This document shows positions 1-8,729 of a DNA stretch of 64,000 nucleotides, piece by piece. Where the stretch lies: contig JBCDDH010000005.1 of the NCBI GenBank assembly GCA_039180415.1, forward strand, positions 10,850 to 74,849, read 5' to 3'. Every line of letters begins with the position of its first letter. Positions within the stretch are counted from its first letter, which is position 1. This stretch comes from CAZIXN01 sp039180415. GTDB taxonomy: Bacteria; Planctomycetota; Phycisphaerae; Phycisphaerales; Phycisphaeraceae. The translations under genes and the position numbers were made by a program. The notes beneath the pieces were generated by a model. That model searched no databases and was not told where the DNA came from. It worked only from the letters and a program-made list of their open reading frames with translations.

Positions 1-224
1 ATGTGCAGGACGGTGTTGCCGGCGTCGTCTTCGACGTGCTCGAGCGTGGTGCCGCCGTTGTACTGGGCGTTGGCGTTGACGCGGGGCTCGGTGGACGAGA
101 GGTGGACGTGGCCGGTGGGGTCGAGGCCGCCCTCGAAGTCGTGGATGACGACGGTTTCGGCGACGGCGGAAGCGGCCAGCGTGCAGGACGCGAGCAGGGC
201 GGCGGTGGGGGCGAGTCGGGGCAT
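1..224 (-). CDS. Secreted protein, N-terminal part only
   Basis: The gene runs off the left edge, so only about 74 residues are visible. It starts at an ATG with a GGAG-type ribosome binding site about 6 bases upstream. The N-terminus is a typical Sec signal peptide: MPR, a hydrophobic Ala/Leu stretch and a likely cleavage after AVA near residue 22. The mature start (VVIHDFEGGLDPTG) resembles planctomycete secreted proteins with a concanavalin-like beta-sandwich, but the fragment is too short to assign a fold. A perfect 20-base palindrome lies 21-40 bases upstream, overlapping a likely -10 box, so expression is probably controlled by a repressor. Function is not known. Confidence 0.75.
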   Translation of the reverse strand, partial: MPRLAPTAALLASCTLAASAVAETVVIHDFEGGLDPTGHVHLSSTEPRVNANAQYNGGTTLEHVEDDAGNTVLH

Positions 225-244
225 GGGTTTCTCCGGGGCGGGCG

Positions 245-264
245 AATGTTTATCGATAAACATT
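245..264 (-). promoter_or_regulatory. Perfect palindromic operator, LacI/GalR type
   Basis: The sequence AATGTTTATCGATAAACATT is a perfect 20-base palindrome with a central CG, the hallmark of LacI/GalR-family operators. It lies just upstream of the secreted-protein start at 224. On the minus strand its first bases overlap a good -10 box (TAAAAT, 262-267), the position expected for repression. No LacI-type regulator is in the window. The symmetry is seen directly; the regulator family is inferred. Confidence 0.6.
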
Positions 265-427
265 TTAGCCGAATTTCGGTGGTTGGGGACGCGTCCGGCT
301 TCCGCGGGCGGAAAAGGCGGCGGAGCGAAACCCCGGCGAGCTGGTGTCGGCTTGCGTTTGGAGTAAGACCTGCGAGACGAACCGCGGCCTCGAGAACGGC
401 TTCAGTCCAGGCCCGTCGTACTCACGG

Positions 428-1078
428 TCAAGGCCGGTGCTTACGCCGAGCGGTGCCGGCGATGAGAGAAGCCACCAGCAGCAAGCCGCTCGCGGGTTCG
501 GGGAGGATCGAGAATTGGAAGAGCGAGGAATCGCCATTCGCAACGCCGAGGTATGCCAGGTTGCCGAACGCGGCGGTGTTTCCGATGCCGTTGGATAGGG
601 AGATGCGGGCGACGAGGAAGTCGGTTTGGTCCGTGATCTCGTCGGAGCCGCTGGGGCCGAAATCGGCCTGCAGCCGGGTGTCGGTGATGACGATGCCGAC
701 CAACGTTTCGTCGATGTTGACGGGGCCGCCGCCGGCACCGACGATCAGCGAGCCCACGGTGGTTTCCGCGGTCGCGCCGCCCTGGGCGAAGAAGGTGTCG
801 AACTCGGTCTCGGGGGCGAGATCAAGGAAAACCTCGGACGGCGGTGTATCGCCGCCGACCTGAAAGAGGGTGCCCTGATCGAGCGTGAGCAGGATTTGTG
901 AACTGCTGTACTCCCCGACGAAGTCGATGGTCACGTCGTAGGTGTCGAACCCGCGGAGCTCGGGAACCGAGGAGTTGTCGATCTGCGTGGCGCGGAGGTT
1001 GGTCACCTGCGCGACGCCGCTGACGGCACACAACCAACACAACGCGACGGCGACGATCGGTCGGGCGGTGGGATACAT
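428..1078 (-). CDS. PEP-CTERM sorting domain protein
   Basis: This 216-residue exported protein starts with a signal peptide (about residues 1-23, ending VSGVAQ) and ends with a PEP-CTERM sorting signal: LPEPASG near residue 192, a hydrophobic helix, and a basic tail ARRKHRP. In known systems such proteins are processed by exosortase and delivered to the cell surface or matrix. The body is acidic, rich in Asp, Gly and Thr, and predicted to be beta-sheet; no enzyme motif is seen. A strong ribosome binding site (GGAGGAAC) precedes the ATG. No exosortase is in the window. It is divergent from holA. Confidence 0.85.
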   Translation of the reverse strand: MYPTARPIVAVALCWLCAVSGVAQVTNLRATQIDNSSVPELRGFDTYDVTIDFVGEYSSSQILLTLDQGTLFQVGGDTPPSEVFLDLAPETEFDTFFAQGGATAETTVGSLIVGAGGGPVNIDETLVGIVITDTRLQADFGPSGSDEITDQTDFLVARISLSNGIGNTAAFGNLAYLGVANGDSSLFQFSILPEPASGLLLVASLIAGTARRKHRP

Positions 1079-1243
1079 CGATGTTCCTCCGGATTTCGAG
1101 ACAGAAATTGATTTGATATCGATTTGATGTTATCGCAAAGCTCGGCGTCGGACCAAGCTTTTTCGATGATTTCTGCGGGCGGGCTCGCCGGTTTGGGGAT
1201 CCGTTTGGATTAGCCGAGCCCGGGCCGTTGGTATCTTCCCGGG

Positions 1244-2305
1244 GTGCCGCCCAAGCGAAAAGCGCCGACTTACGAACCGACCGCCGCCACGCGGGTGATG
1301 GTGGTTTACGGCCCGGAGGACACGCTCGCGCGGGACGTGCTGACCCGGCTCCGCGACGCGCTCACGCGGGAGCACGGCGAGATCGACGAGTTCCGGCTGG
1401 ACGGCGCGAGCTGCGAGTTGTCGGCGGTGTTCGACGAGGTGCGGGGCTACTCGCTGATGGGCGGCTTCAAGCTGGTGGTCGTGGAAGACGCGGACGACTT
1501 TGTGAAGAAGCACCGCGACGCCTTGGAGCGGTACGTCGACGCGTCGTCAGGCGGCGGGCCGGTGGACCACGCGTGCCTGGTGCTGCGGCCCGGCTCGTGG
1601 CTGACGACGACCAAGCTGCACAAGGCGGTTCTCAAGCTGCCCGGCGGGGTCGGCGGCGTCGTGAAATGCGAAGCGCCCGGCCGGGGCGAGGCGGTGAGCT
1701 GGATCGCGACGCGGGCGGCGGAGGCGCACGGGGCGAAGCTGCCGCGCGACGCGGCGGCGACGCTGGTGGATCGGCTGGGCGCGAACCTCGCGACGCTGGA
1801 CACGGAGGTGGCCAAGCTGGCGGCGATGGTGGTGACGACGGACGCGAAGGGCCGGGCCAAAGCCGGGACCATCGACCGGGCGCTGGTGGAGCGGGAGGTC
1901 GGCCGGGCGTCGGAGGAAAAGGCCTGGGAGGTACAGGCCGCGGTGCTGGAAGGCCTGAGCCGGCGTGACGCGGGCCCGATGCTGGGCATGGTGCGGGAGC
2001 TGGTGGCGGTGGGGGGGCAGCCGGACGTGTTGGTGATGTATTTCGTGGAGGACCTCTGCCGGAAGCTGGCGGTGGCGGCGGCGATGCGGCGGGAGGGCGG
2101 CAACGACGCGACGATCGGCAAGGCGCTCAAGCTGTGGGGTGCCGGGGCGTCGAGCTTCCACACGGTCAGCCGCCAGATCGACGAGGGCCGGGCGCGGCGG
2201 ATGCTGAGCCTGGCGCTGGAGGCCGACGCGCGGAGCAAGTCGGGCTTCGGCGACGCGACGCGGAATTTGGAAGGCTTGTGCGTCCGGTTGGCCGATGTGG
2301 CATAA
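1244..2305 (+). CDS. holA: DNA polymerase III subunit delta
   Basis: The 353-residue product matches the clamp-loader delta subunit in length and layout. Residues 20-140 form the N-terminal AAA+-like domain without a Walker A motif, with the family-typical phrases VMVVYGPEDTLARD and GGFKLVVVEDADDF. The middle contains the lid region (LVDRLGANLATLDTEVAKL) and the C-terminal collar helices. Delta opens the beta sliding clamp during loading. The start is a GTG at 1244; no ATG gives a better N-terminus. A lipoprotein gene follows on the same strand. Confidence 0.9.
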   Translation: MPPKRKAPTYEPTAATRVMVVYGPEDTLARDVLTRLRDALTREHGEIDEFRLDGASCELSAVFDEVRGYSLMGGFKLVVVEDADDFVKKHRDALERYVDASSGGGPVDHACLVLRPGSWLTTTKLHKAVLKLPGGVGGVVKCEAPGRGEAVSWIATRAAEAHGAKLPRDAAATLVDRLGANLATLDTEVAKLAAMVVTTDAKGRAKAGTIDRALVEREVGRASEEKAWEVQAAVLEGLSRRDAGPMLGMVRELVAVGGQPDVLVMYFVEDLCRKLAVAAAMRREGGNDATIGKALKLWGAGASSFHTVSRQIDEGRARRMLSLALEADARSKSGFGDATRNLEGLCVRLADVA

Positions 2306-2389
2306 AAGGGCGGCTTGTCCCCGCCGCGCGATCCGCTGGATCGCCCCGCCGACGCAGGAAGCGTCGTTCTCGCAGCGCAAGGAGGCGCG

Positions 2390-3709
2390 ATGTTCAAAGC
2401 TGTTCCGAAATCCTCGGCCGGTCGCCTGGCGCAAGCCTTGCCGGCGGTGTCGATCGGCGTCGCCACGCTGGCGTGGTCGGGGTGCAACGCGGCACCCAAC
2501 GCCGCGCTGACCCGCGTCGGGGCGGCCGGCGACATCGCGCCCAGCTGGACCGGGCCCGGCGTCCGCCCCGCCGCGCCGGCTGTCGATGTGGCCGGCATGG
2601 TCGACCCGATCGCCGAGGTCCGGCGGCAACGCGCCGCGCAGCTCGCCGCACCGGCCCGGCCGGTGATCACCCCCGAGGTCGTCTGGGGCGAGCCGGACTT
2701 TGCCGACGCGGCGCCAATCCCCGTCGAACCGAGCGAACCGACGACGCAGGTGTTCGAAACCAGCGTCCGTTCCGCCGAGCAGCGTCTCGATCTCACCCGA
2801 TCTGACCCCGCCGAAGCGGCGGAGTCCCCCGAAGCGCTGGCTGTCGAAGCCGACCCCGCACCGCTGTACGCCGGCGTCGAGACGCTCACCCAGACCGAGC
2901 TGCTCGACGAGCTGCACCGCCGGCTCAACGGCATGGACGCCCCGCCGCTGCGCAAAGCCCTCGCCGCGTCGGGCCTTTCGTTGATCCGCCCGGGGCTCAC
3001 CGCCGACCAGGCCGTGAAAGACCGGCTTGACCCGACCCAGGCCGCGCTGCTCGATCGCTTCGAGAAGCTGCTCGCCGAGCTCGCGCGGCGCATCGAGGCC
3101 GGCGACCTCGCGGAGCTCGACGCTCAGGTTGTCGCCGAGGCGATCGCCGCGATGCAGGGGCCTTCGTCGCTGACCCTGCGCAACGCGACGCTGTGCAAGC
3201 GCGTCTCGGGTTTCGGCGTGTACGAGCCTTTCGCCAGCACCGAGTTCGTCGCCGGCCGAGAACACCGGGCGATCATCTACGCCGAGGTCGAAGACTTCAC
3301 CACGCTGCCCCTCGCTTCGGGCAACGCCGGGGCGGGCTTTGAAGTTAAGCTCGAACAGGAAGTCACCCTCTTCAACGAAGCCGACGGCTTGGCCGTATGG
3401 CAACAACCCGCCCAGCCCATCCACGACGTCTCCAAGCGCAAGCGCCGCGACTTCTACAACGTGCAGATGCTCACGCTGCCCGCCAACCTCGGCGTCGGCA
3501 AGTACCGCCTCAAGGTCCGCGTCACCGACCTGCACGGCGGCACGGTCGACGAGGCAACCCTGCCCATCTCTCTGATCGCCGACGACGCCGTCCGCGGGCT
3601 GAACGGATCGCCGACCGCGGTCACGCCTTTCGAAACCCCCGAGCCCGACCTCACCGATACGCAGCGCGAACTGCTCCGCACGCTCGCGCCCGGCTTGTTC
3701 ACGGAGTAG
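2390..3709 (+). CDS. Putative lipoprotein, unknown function
   Basis: The ATG at 2390 has an excellent ribosome binding site (AAGGAGG, ending 3 bases before it), better than the upstream in-frame GTG at 2315. The 439-residue product has a signal sequence ending in a likely lipidated Cys32 (LAWSGC; the Trp at -3 is atypical). Residues 40-150 are low-complexity Ala/Pro/Glu linker, residues 180-260 are helical, and residues 270-420 look like a beta-sandwich with a phrase typical of bacterial Ig-like folds (GVGKYRLKVRVTDLHGGTVD). No catalytic motif is visible. It lies between holA and gmk, with 25 bases to gmk. Function unknown. Confidence 0.75.
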   Translation: MFKAVPKSSAGRLAQALPAVSIGVATLAWSGCNAAPNAALTRVGAAGDIAPSWTGPGVRPAAPAVDVAGMVDPIAEVRRQRAAQLAAPARPVITPEVVWGEPDFADAAPIPVEPSEPTTQVFETSVRSAEQRLDLTRSDPAEAAESPEALAVEADPAPLYAGVETLTQTELLDELHRRLNGMDAPPLRKALAASGLSLIRPGLTADQAVKDRLDPTQAALLDRFEKLLAELARRIEAGDLAELDAQVVAEAIAAMQGPSSLTLRNATLCKRVSGFGVYEPFASTEFVAGREHRAIIYAEVEDFTTLPLASGNAGAGFEVKLEQEVTLFNEADGLAVWQQPAQPIHDVSKRKRRDFYNVQMLTLPANLGVGKYRLKVRVTDLHGGTVDEATLPISLIADDAVRGLNGSPTAVTPFETPEPDLTDTQRELLRTLAPGLFTE

Positions 3710-3734
3710 CCGACCCGCCGTGCTATAAACCGAC

Positions 3735-4346
3735 ATGGGTACTCAGCCGGTCGTGTCCGAAACCAACTCACCCCCGGGCTTCCTCGTCATCGTCTCCGGC
3801 CCTTCGGGTGTGGGCAAGAGTTCCCTCGTCAACGCCGCCCTCCCACGCCTGGGCGCCGAGTTGTCCATTTCTATGACCACCCGGCCGCGGCGCCCCGGCG
3901 ACGTCGACGGCACGCATTACCACTTCGTCGACCGTGAAGCCTTCAAAGCGCTCATCGAAGACGACGCCTTTCTCGAATGGGCCGAGGTGTACGGCAATTT
4001 TTACGGCACCCGTCGGGCTTTCGTGGACCGACACCTCAACGACGGGCGTCTCGTCGTTCTCGAGATCGACGTCGAGGGCGCCAAGCAGGTCAAAGCCAAG
4101 CTGCCCGACGCGTTCGCCCTGTTCATCCTGGCCCCCGACGAAGACGCGCTGCTGGATCGCCTGCGCGGCCGCAAACAGGACGACGAGGCCACGATCCAAA
4201 AACGCTTCTCCCAAGCCAAGGACGAGATCGCCCGCGCCCACGCCAGCGACGTGTACGGCAAGTTCATCGTCAACGACACGTTCGATCGCGCCGCCGACGA
4301 GTTGGTGTCCACGATCGAAGCCGAGCGTGAACGGCGGGGGGCTTGA
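3735..4346 (+). CDS. gmk: Guanylate kinase
   Basis: Phosphorylates GMP to GDP using ATP, in the cytoplasm. The 203-residue product has the P-loop GPSGVGKSS at residues 22-30, the GMP-binding segment SMTTRPRRPGDVDGTHYHF, the YGT motif that contacts GMP, and the lid arginines RLRGRKQDD. Length is normal for the family. A short N-terminal extension of about 13 residues precedes the first beta strand, so the true start could be slightly downstream. A long imperfect hairpin follows the gene. Confidence 0.95.
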   Translation: MGTQPVVSETNSPPGFLVIVSGPSGVGKSSLVNAALPRLGAELSISMTTRPRRPGDVDGTHYHFVDREAFKALIEDDAFLEWAEVYGNFYGTRRAFVDRHLNDGRLVVLEIDVEGAKQVKAKLPDAFALFILAPDEDALLDRLRGRKQDDEATIQKRFSQAKDEIARAHASDVYGKFIVNDTFDRAADELVSTIEAERERRGA

Positions 4347-4354
4347 ACGGCCCG

Positions 4355-4405
4355 GGAAACCAGAAAGACCGGGATTCGCGCGGCGGCCCGTTTTCTTCGG
4401 TTTCC
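4355..4405 (+). repeat. Long imperfect hairpin after gmk
   Basis: Two 19-base arms (4355-4373 and 4387-4405) pair at 16 of 19 positions, counting two G-U pairs, around a 13-base GC-rich loop. It sits in the 94-base gap between gmk and the GmhB-like gene. There is no clean T-tract, so it is either an atypical terminator or an RNA-processing element. Confidence 0.5.
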
Positions 4406-4440
4406 TGCGGGGCTCGCATTTCTTGATTTAAACTCCTGCC

Positions 4441-5757
4441 ATGTCCGGCAAGCCTGCGGTCTTCCTCGATCGCGACAACACGCTGATCCGCAACGACGGC
4501 GACCTAGGCGACCCCCGCCGGGTCGAGCTGTTGCAGGGCGCGGCGATGGCGGTCGCGTCGCTGTGCGGGCTGGGATTCAAGACGATCGTGGTCACGAACC
4601 AGGGCGGGGTCGCGCGCGGCAAGTACGGAGAGGCGGACGTCGACGCGGTGCACGACCGCCTCGCGGAACTCGTCGCGGAAAAAGCCAACGGCGCGCACCT
4701 GGACGCGTTTTACTTCTGCCCGTTCCACCCGGAGGGCACGGTGCCCGAGTTCACCCGTGAGCACGAAGACCGCAAGCCGCAGCCGGGCATGCTCCTCCGC
4801 GCGGCGCGGGAACACGGCTTGGACCTCCATCACTCGTGGATGATCGGCGACGCGCTGCGTGACGTCGAAGCGGGGAAGGCCGCGGGGTGTCGCACGGTCT
4901 GGCTCTGCGGCGACGACGACGCGCTGCGGCGTGCGGCCGAGGCCGAGCCGAAGCAACGGCCCGACTACGTCGCCGGGACGTTGATCGAGGCCGTACGGAT
5001 CGTCGCGTCGCAACGGCACAGCCGGGACGAACCCAAAGACGCCGCCATGCACGCCGCGCAATCCGGCCCGCCCGGCAAACGCTTCGACGCCGCCGCGATG
5101 GCCCGGCTTCAACGCGTTCCGCCCAAGCGCGACGAGTCGATGCCGGAACAGCCAACGCCCGCCCCCGCCGCGTCGGCTTACGCGAGCCCAACGTCCACCG
5201 CCGCATCGAAGTCGGTGCGGCCGTTCCGTCCGTACGCGCTGCCGCCGGCCGAAGAGCCCGACTCTCTGCCGGCCGCGCCCGAAGCCACCGTCAAAATCAC
5301 CAAGGCCAAGGAAACGCTCGGCAAGCTGATGGACCGGGTCCGTGCGCCGTCGGAGCGTGCTGAAACCCAGCCCGAGCCGGATCGACGTAGCGAAACCCCA
5401 TCCCCACCCACGGCCGACGAAGCGGCGAGTGCGGGGGCTTCCGAAGGCCAGGCCGCCCCCGACGCTTCCGAGTCACGGTTATTCGCGACCCCGGCCGCCG
5501 ACCCCACGGACCCCGAGCTCACCAAGCTCGCTCGCGCCATCCTGCAGGAGTTGCGCTGCCAGCGCGGCGGCACCGGCGAATACGGCCCGGGCGCGATCTT
5601 CGCCGTGGTCCTCCAGTGTGTCGCCGGGATCGCGCTGCTCGCCGGGCTTTGGCTGGGCGCGGAGAGCGACGGCCTGTTCCTGCGTTGGCTCGGCGTGGCG
5701 CTGATCGTCCAACTCGCCGTGGTCGCCTTGCTGCTGGGGATGCGTTCCGGGCGGTGA
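4441..5757 (+). CDS. GmhB-like HAD phosphatase with membrane anchor
   Basis: Residues 1-185 are a HAD-IIIA domain of the D-glycero-D-manno-heptose 1,7-bisphosphate phosphatase group: catalytic D10/D12 (FLDRDNTL), the VTNQGG loop, DRKPQPGM and MIGDALRDVEAG. In E. coli GmhB a loop binds zinc through CxH and CxC; here the loop length is kept (CPFHP ... REHEDRKP) but three of the four ligands are replaced by Phe, His and Asp. Residues 190-370 are a Pro/Ala-rich linker, and the C-terminus has two hydrophobic helices (about 380-400 and 408-432), tethering the enzyme to the inner membrane. Neighbouring heptosyltransferase-type genes support a role in core sugar supply. Confidence 0.75.
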   Translation: MSGKPAVFLDRDNTLIRNDGDLGDPRRVELLQGAAMAVASLCGLGFKTIVVTNQGGVARGKYGEADVDAVHDRLAELVAEKANGAHLDAFYFCPFHPEGTVPEFTREHEDRKPQPGMLLRAAREHGLDLHHSWMIGDALRDVEAGKAAGCRTVWLCGDDDALRRAAEAEPKQRPDYVAGTLIEAVRIVASQRHSRDEPKDAAMHAAQSGPPGKRFDAAAMARLQRVPPKRDESMPEQPTPAPAASAYASPTSTAASKSVRPFRPYALPPAEEPDSLPAAPEATVKITKAKETLGKLMDRVRAPSERAETQPEPDRRSETPSPPTADEAASAGASEGQAAPDASESRLFATPAADPTDPELTKLARAILQELRCQRGGTGEYGPGAIFAVVLQCVAGIALLAGLWLGAESDGLFLRWLGVALIVQLAVVALLLGMRSGR

Positions 5758-5781
5758 CCGCGATCGGGTTAGGATGCCCGC

Positions 5782-6909
5782 ATGTCGCAGGGAAGCGAGC
5801 AACGCGGCGTCGAGCCGCACCGAATCGACCCGCGGGAGCGTCGCGTGGACGGCCGATCGATCGGCCGGCTGTTGGTCGTTATGCCCACTTGGTTCGGCGA
5901 TTGCGTGATGGCGACCCCCACGCTCCGAGCGCTGCGGCGGGCCTGTCCGGAAACGGCGATTGAAGCGTTGGTCGCCGAGCCGCTGATCCCGTTGATGGAC
6001 GGGGCGGAGGGCGTCGACGCCTGGCGTGCCGCCGAACCCAAGCGTGGCTTCGGGTGGGCGGGGCGGCAGAGCGAAGCGCTGCGGCACGGAGGCTTCGACG
6101 CCTGCGTGCTGCTGCCCAACAGCTTCCGCTGGGCGTGGGCGGCATGGCGTGCGGGCATCCCCATGCGCATCGGCTACGCGCGGGACGGCCGCGGAGCGCT
6201 GCTGACCGATCGGCTCGTGCCGCGGCGCGTCGGGTCGCGCTTCTTGGAGGTGCCCACGCTGGAGTACTACCTGCAGCTCGCACGCTACCTCGGGGCCGAC
6301 GGACGCGACGTCGCGATGCGGCTGCCGGTCGACGACGCGTCGGACCGTCAGGCCGAGCAACATCTAAGCCCCGCGGAAGGTCGCCCGGTGGTGCTGCTTA
6401 ATCCCGGGGCGCAGAAGCCCGAGAAGCGTTGGCCCGCCGAGCGTTTCGCCGACCTCGCCGACCGCTGCGTCGAACGGCTCGGCGTCGCGGTCGCCGTGAC
6501 GGGTTCGCCCGCCGAGCGTGAGATCGTCGATGCGGTTTGTGGCCGGGCCCGATCCGAGCCGATGAACCTGCCCGCGCTGGGCGTGGACCTGCCGACGCTC
6601 AAAGCCATCGCCCGCCGCGCCGCCGTGCTGGTCACGAACGACACGGGGCCGCGCCACCTCGCCGCCGCGGTGGGCACCCCCGTCGTCACGCTCTTCGGCC
6701 CGACCACCCCCGCCTGGACCGAGATCGACTTCCCCCTCGAACGCATCGTCACCGCCACGCCAGACGCGTCGCCCGGCCCCGTCGCCGACATCCCGGTCGA
6801 ACCCGTGTTCGCCGCCGTCGCCGAGCTGATGGACGCCGCGCAGGGCGCCGACATGTACGCCGCCGAACACGCGTTGGTCGACGACGGCTTCACGGGGTCC
6901 GCGTCGTGA
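5782..6909 (+). CDS. waaF: Glycosyltransferase family 9, heptosyltransferase II-like
   Basis: The 375-residue product has the GT9 layout: an N-terminal Rossmann domain starting VVMPTWFGDCVMATPTLRAL, and a C-terminal donor domain with LNPGAQKPEKRWPAERF and VTNDTGPRHLAAAVGTPVV, the motif that contacts ADP-heptose. The family adds heptose to the LPS inner core on the cytoplasmic side of the inner membrane. The first 35 residues before the domain are extra, so the start may be later. The next gene starts with a 4-base GTGA overlap, suggesting translational coupling. Assignment to GT9 is firm; the exact sugar and step are inferred. Confidence 0.8.
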   Translation: MSQGSEQRGVEPHRIDPRERRVDGRSIGRLLVVMPTWFGDCVMATPTLRALRRACPETAIEALVAEPLIPLMDGAEGVDAWRAAEPKRGFGWAGRQSEALRHGGFDACVLLPNSFRWAWAAWRAGIPMRIGYARDGRGALLTDRLVPRRVGSRFLEVPTLEYYLQLARYLGADGRDVAMRLPVDDASDRQAEQHLSPAEGRPVVLLNPGAQKPEKRWPAERFADLADRCVERLGVAVAVTGSPAEREIVDAVCGRARSEPMNLPALGVDLPTLKAIARRAAVLVTNDTGPRHLAAAVGTPVVTLFGPTTPAWTEIDFPLERIVTATPDASPGPVADIPVEPVFAAVAELMDAAQGADMYAAEHALVDDGFTGSAS

Positions 6910-8165
6910 CCCGGACGACGACCGCGCCACCGGAACCTCCGCCCCCTCCAAGCGATGCACGCTCGTCCATGCGCTTGGCGGTCGTCATCGAGCGATACAA
7001 CCCCCAGGCCGGCGGCGCCGAGAAGTCCACCGCGCAGATCGTCGAACAGCTCGTCCAACGCGGGCACGACGTCACGCTGATCGCCGGGGCGTGCAAGCCC
7101 GACCACGACCCGCCGGGCGCCCGCGTGTTGCGCCTCAAGCAGCGGAAAAGCTCGTCGCCGATGCGGCTCTGGCGTTTCGCGCGTTGGGCCCGAGCGCAAC
7201 TCGCCGAGCTCCGGCCCGACGCGTCGCTCTCGATCACGATGGCCGTCCCCGCGTCGGTCGTTCAGCCCCGCGGCGGCACCGTCCGCGAAACCCTCGACCG
7301 CAACGTCGCCCTCCGCCCGACCGTTTGGAAGCAGCGCAAAAAACGCTTCGACAACGCGATGCACCCCAAGCAGCGGCTGCTGCTGCATCTCGAAAGACGC
7401 ACGCTCGCCGACCCCGCGGTTTACGCCGTCGCCTGCGTGTCCGGGTACGTCGCCGACCAGCTCCGCCGGCACTACGCCTTCCCCGCCGAGCGTTGCGTGG
7501 TCATCCCGAACGCGTCCGTGATGCCCGCGTTGACGGACGCCGAGCAGGCCGAACGCCGGGCCCAGATCCGCCGGGGCTTCGGCGTCGCCGACGACGCGAC
7601 GGTCTTCGTCTTCGCCGCGCAGAACCCCAGGCTCAAGGGCATCGACACGCTGCTGCCGGCTTTGCGTTCGGTGATCGACGGCGGGGCGGTCGCCGACCCC
7701 GTGCTCCTGCTCGCCGGGGCGTACGACTTCGGCGTCCAGCAGCGCGTCGCCGACCTGGGCCTCCGCGACCGCGTCCGCCTGCTCGGGCAGACCTCGGACA
7801 TGGCCGGCCTGTTCGCGGCGGGCGACGTGACGGTCCTGCCCTCGTGGTACGACCCCAGCAGCAAGGTCGTGCTCGAATCGCTCATGATGGGCGTCCCGGC
7901 GATCACCACCGCCTTCAACGGGGCAGGGGACCACCTCGGCCCCACCGAGCACGACCCGAACACGCCCGTGCGTGGCCGCGTCATTGCGGATCCGGGCGAT
8001 GCCGCCGCCCTCGCCCGGGCGATGATCGAACTCGCCGACCCCGCCGAAAGGGCCCGCTGCGCCGCGAACTGCGCGGGCCTCGCCGATCGGCTGAGCATGG
8101 CCCGCCACGTCGACGCGCTGGAGGCCCTGCTCCGTGAGGCGGCCGCGGCTTCGGTCTCGGCCTAA
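6906..8165 (+). CDS. Glycosyltransferase family 4, WaaG-like
   Basis: This GT-B enzyme resembles LPS core glucosyltransferase I: N-terminal RLAVVIERYNPQAGGAEKST, then VACVSGYVADQL and VIPNASV at the domain hinge, and C-terminal PSWYDPSSKVVLESLMMG with the nucleotide-sugar binding Glu. I chose the GTG at 6906 because it overlaps the previous stop (GTGA); this adds a 21-residue Thr/Pro-rich leader. The ATG at 6969 (MRLAVVIERY) is an equally sound alternative that starts right at the domain. With the GT9 gene it forms a core-oligosaccharide pair. The acceptor is not known. Confidence 0.82.
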   Translation: MTRTTTAPPEPPPPPSDARSSMRLAVVIERYNPQAGGAEKSTAQIVEQLVQRGHDVTLIAGACKPDHDPPGARVLRLKQRKSSSPMRLWRFARWARAQLAELRPDASLSITMAVPASVVQPRGGTVRETLDRNVALRPTVWKQRKKRFDNAMHPKQRLLLHLERRTLADPAVYAVACVSGYVADQLRRHYAFPAERCVVIPNASVMPALTDAEQAERRAQIRRGFGVADDATVFVFAAQNPRLKGIDTLLPALRSVIDGGAVADPVLLLAGAYDFGVQQRVADLGLRDRVRLLGQTSDMAGLFAAGDVTVLPSWYDPSSKVVLESLMMGVPAITTAFNGAGDHLGPTEHDPNTPVRGRVIADPGDAAALARAMIELADPAERARCAANCAGLADRLSMARHVDALEALLREAAAASVSA

Positions 8166-8234
8166 CCGCCTCTTGCATCCCCGACGCCGATTCGGGTATG
8201 CTTCGCGGCTCGCCACTTTGCACCAGGTATCTGC

Positions 8235-8609
8235 ATGCCCACGATCAATCAACTCATCCGCAAGCCCCGCCGCACGCCGACCACCAAGTCCAAGTCCCGC
8301 GACCTGGACCAGTGCCCGCAGCGTCGCGGCGTCTGCCTGCAGGTCAAGACCGTGACCCCCAAGAAGCCGAACTCCGCGCTGCGGAAGGTGGCCCGTGTCC
8401 GTCTGTCCAACGGCAAGGAAGTCACCGCCTACATCGGCGGCGAGGGCCACAACCTCCAGGAACACAGCATCGTGCTCGTTCGTGGCGGCCGGGTCCGCGA
8501 CCTGCCCGGCGTGCGGTTCCACATCGTCCGCGGCGCCCTCGACAGCCTCGGCGTCGACGGCCGGAAGCGCGGCCGTTCGAAGTACGGCGTCAAGAAGCCC
8601 AAGGGTTGA
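8235..8609 (+). CDS. rpsL: 30S ribosomal protein S12
   Basis: The 124-residue product matches S12 along its length, with TPKKPNSALRK, the GEGHNLQEH loop and the RDLPGVRFHIVRG segment at the decoding centre. Lys43 is conserved. Codon 88 is CGC (Arg), where E. coli and most bacteria have Lys; K88R is a known streptomycin-resistance substitution in other genera. It is followed after 120 bases by rpsG. Confidence 0.97.
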   Translation: MPTINQLIRKPRRTPTTKSKSRDLDQCPQRRGVCLQVKTVTPKKPNSALRKVARVRLSNGKEVTAYIGGEGHNLQEHSIVLVRGGRVRDLPGVRFHIVRGALDSLGVDGRKRGRSKYGVKKPKG

Positions 8610-8729
8610 TCAACCAGAATTTTCATCGGCAAGTAATCGCTCTCGGACCATTCCGTGAGCGGTGAACGAGGGAACGCCGAGCGATCGTTTCGCGACGCCG
8701 ACCCCGATAGCCCCACAGGAGTGCCCACC

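Noticed and set aside
1547..3736. Minus-strand open frame of 729 codons
   Set aside because: Antisense to holA and the lipoprotein gene, with Arg/Gly-rich sequence and no motif.
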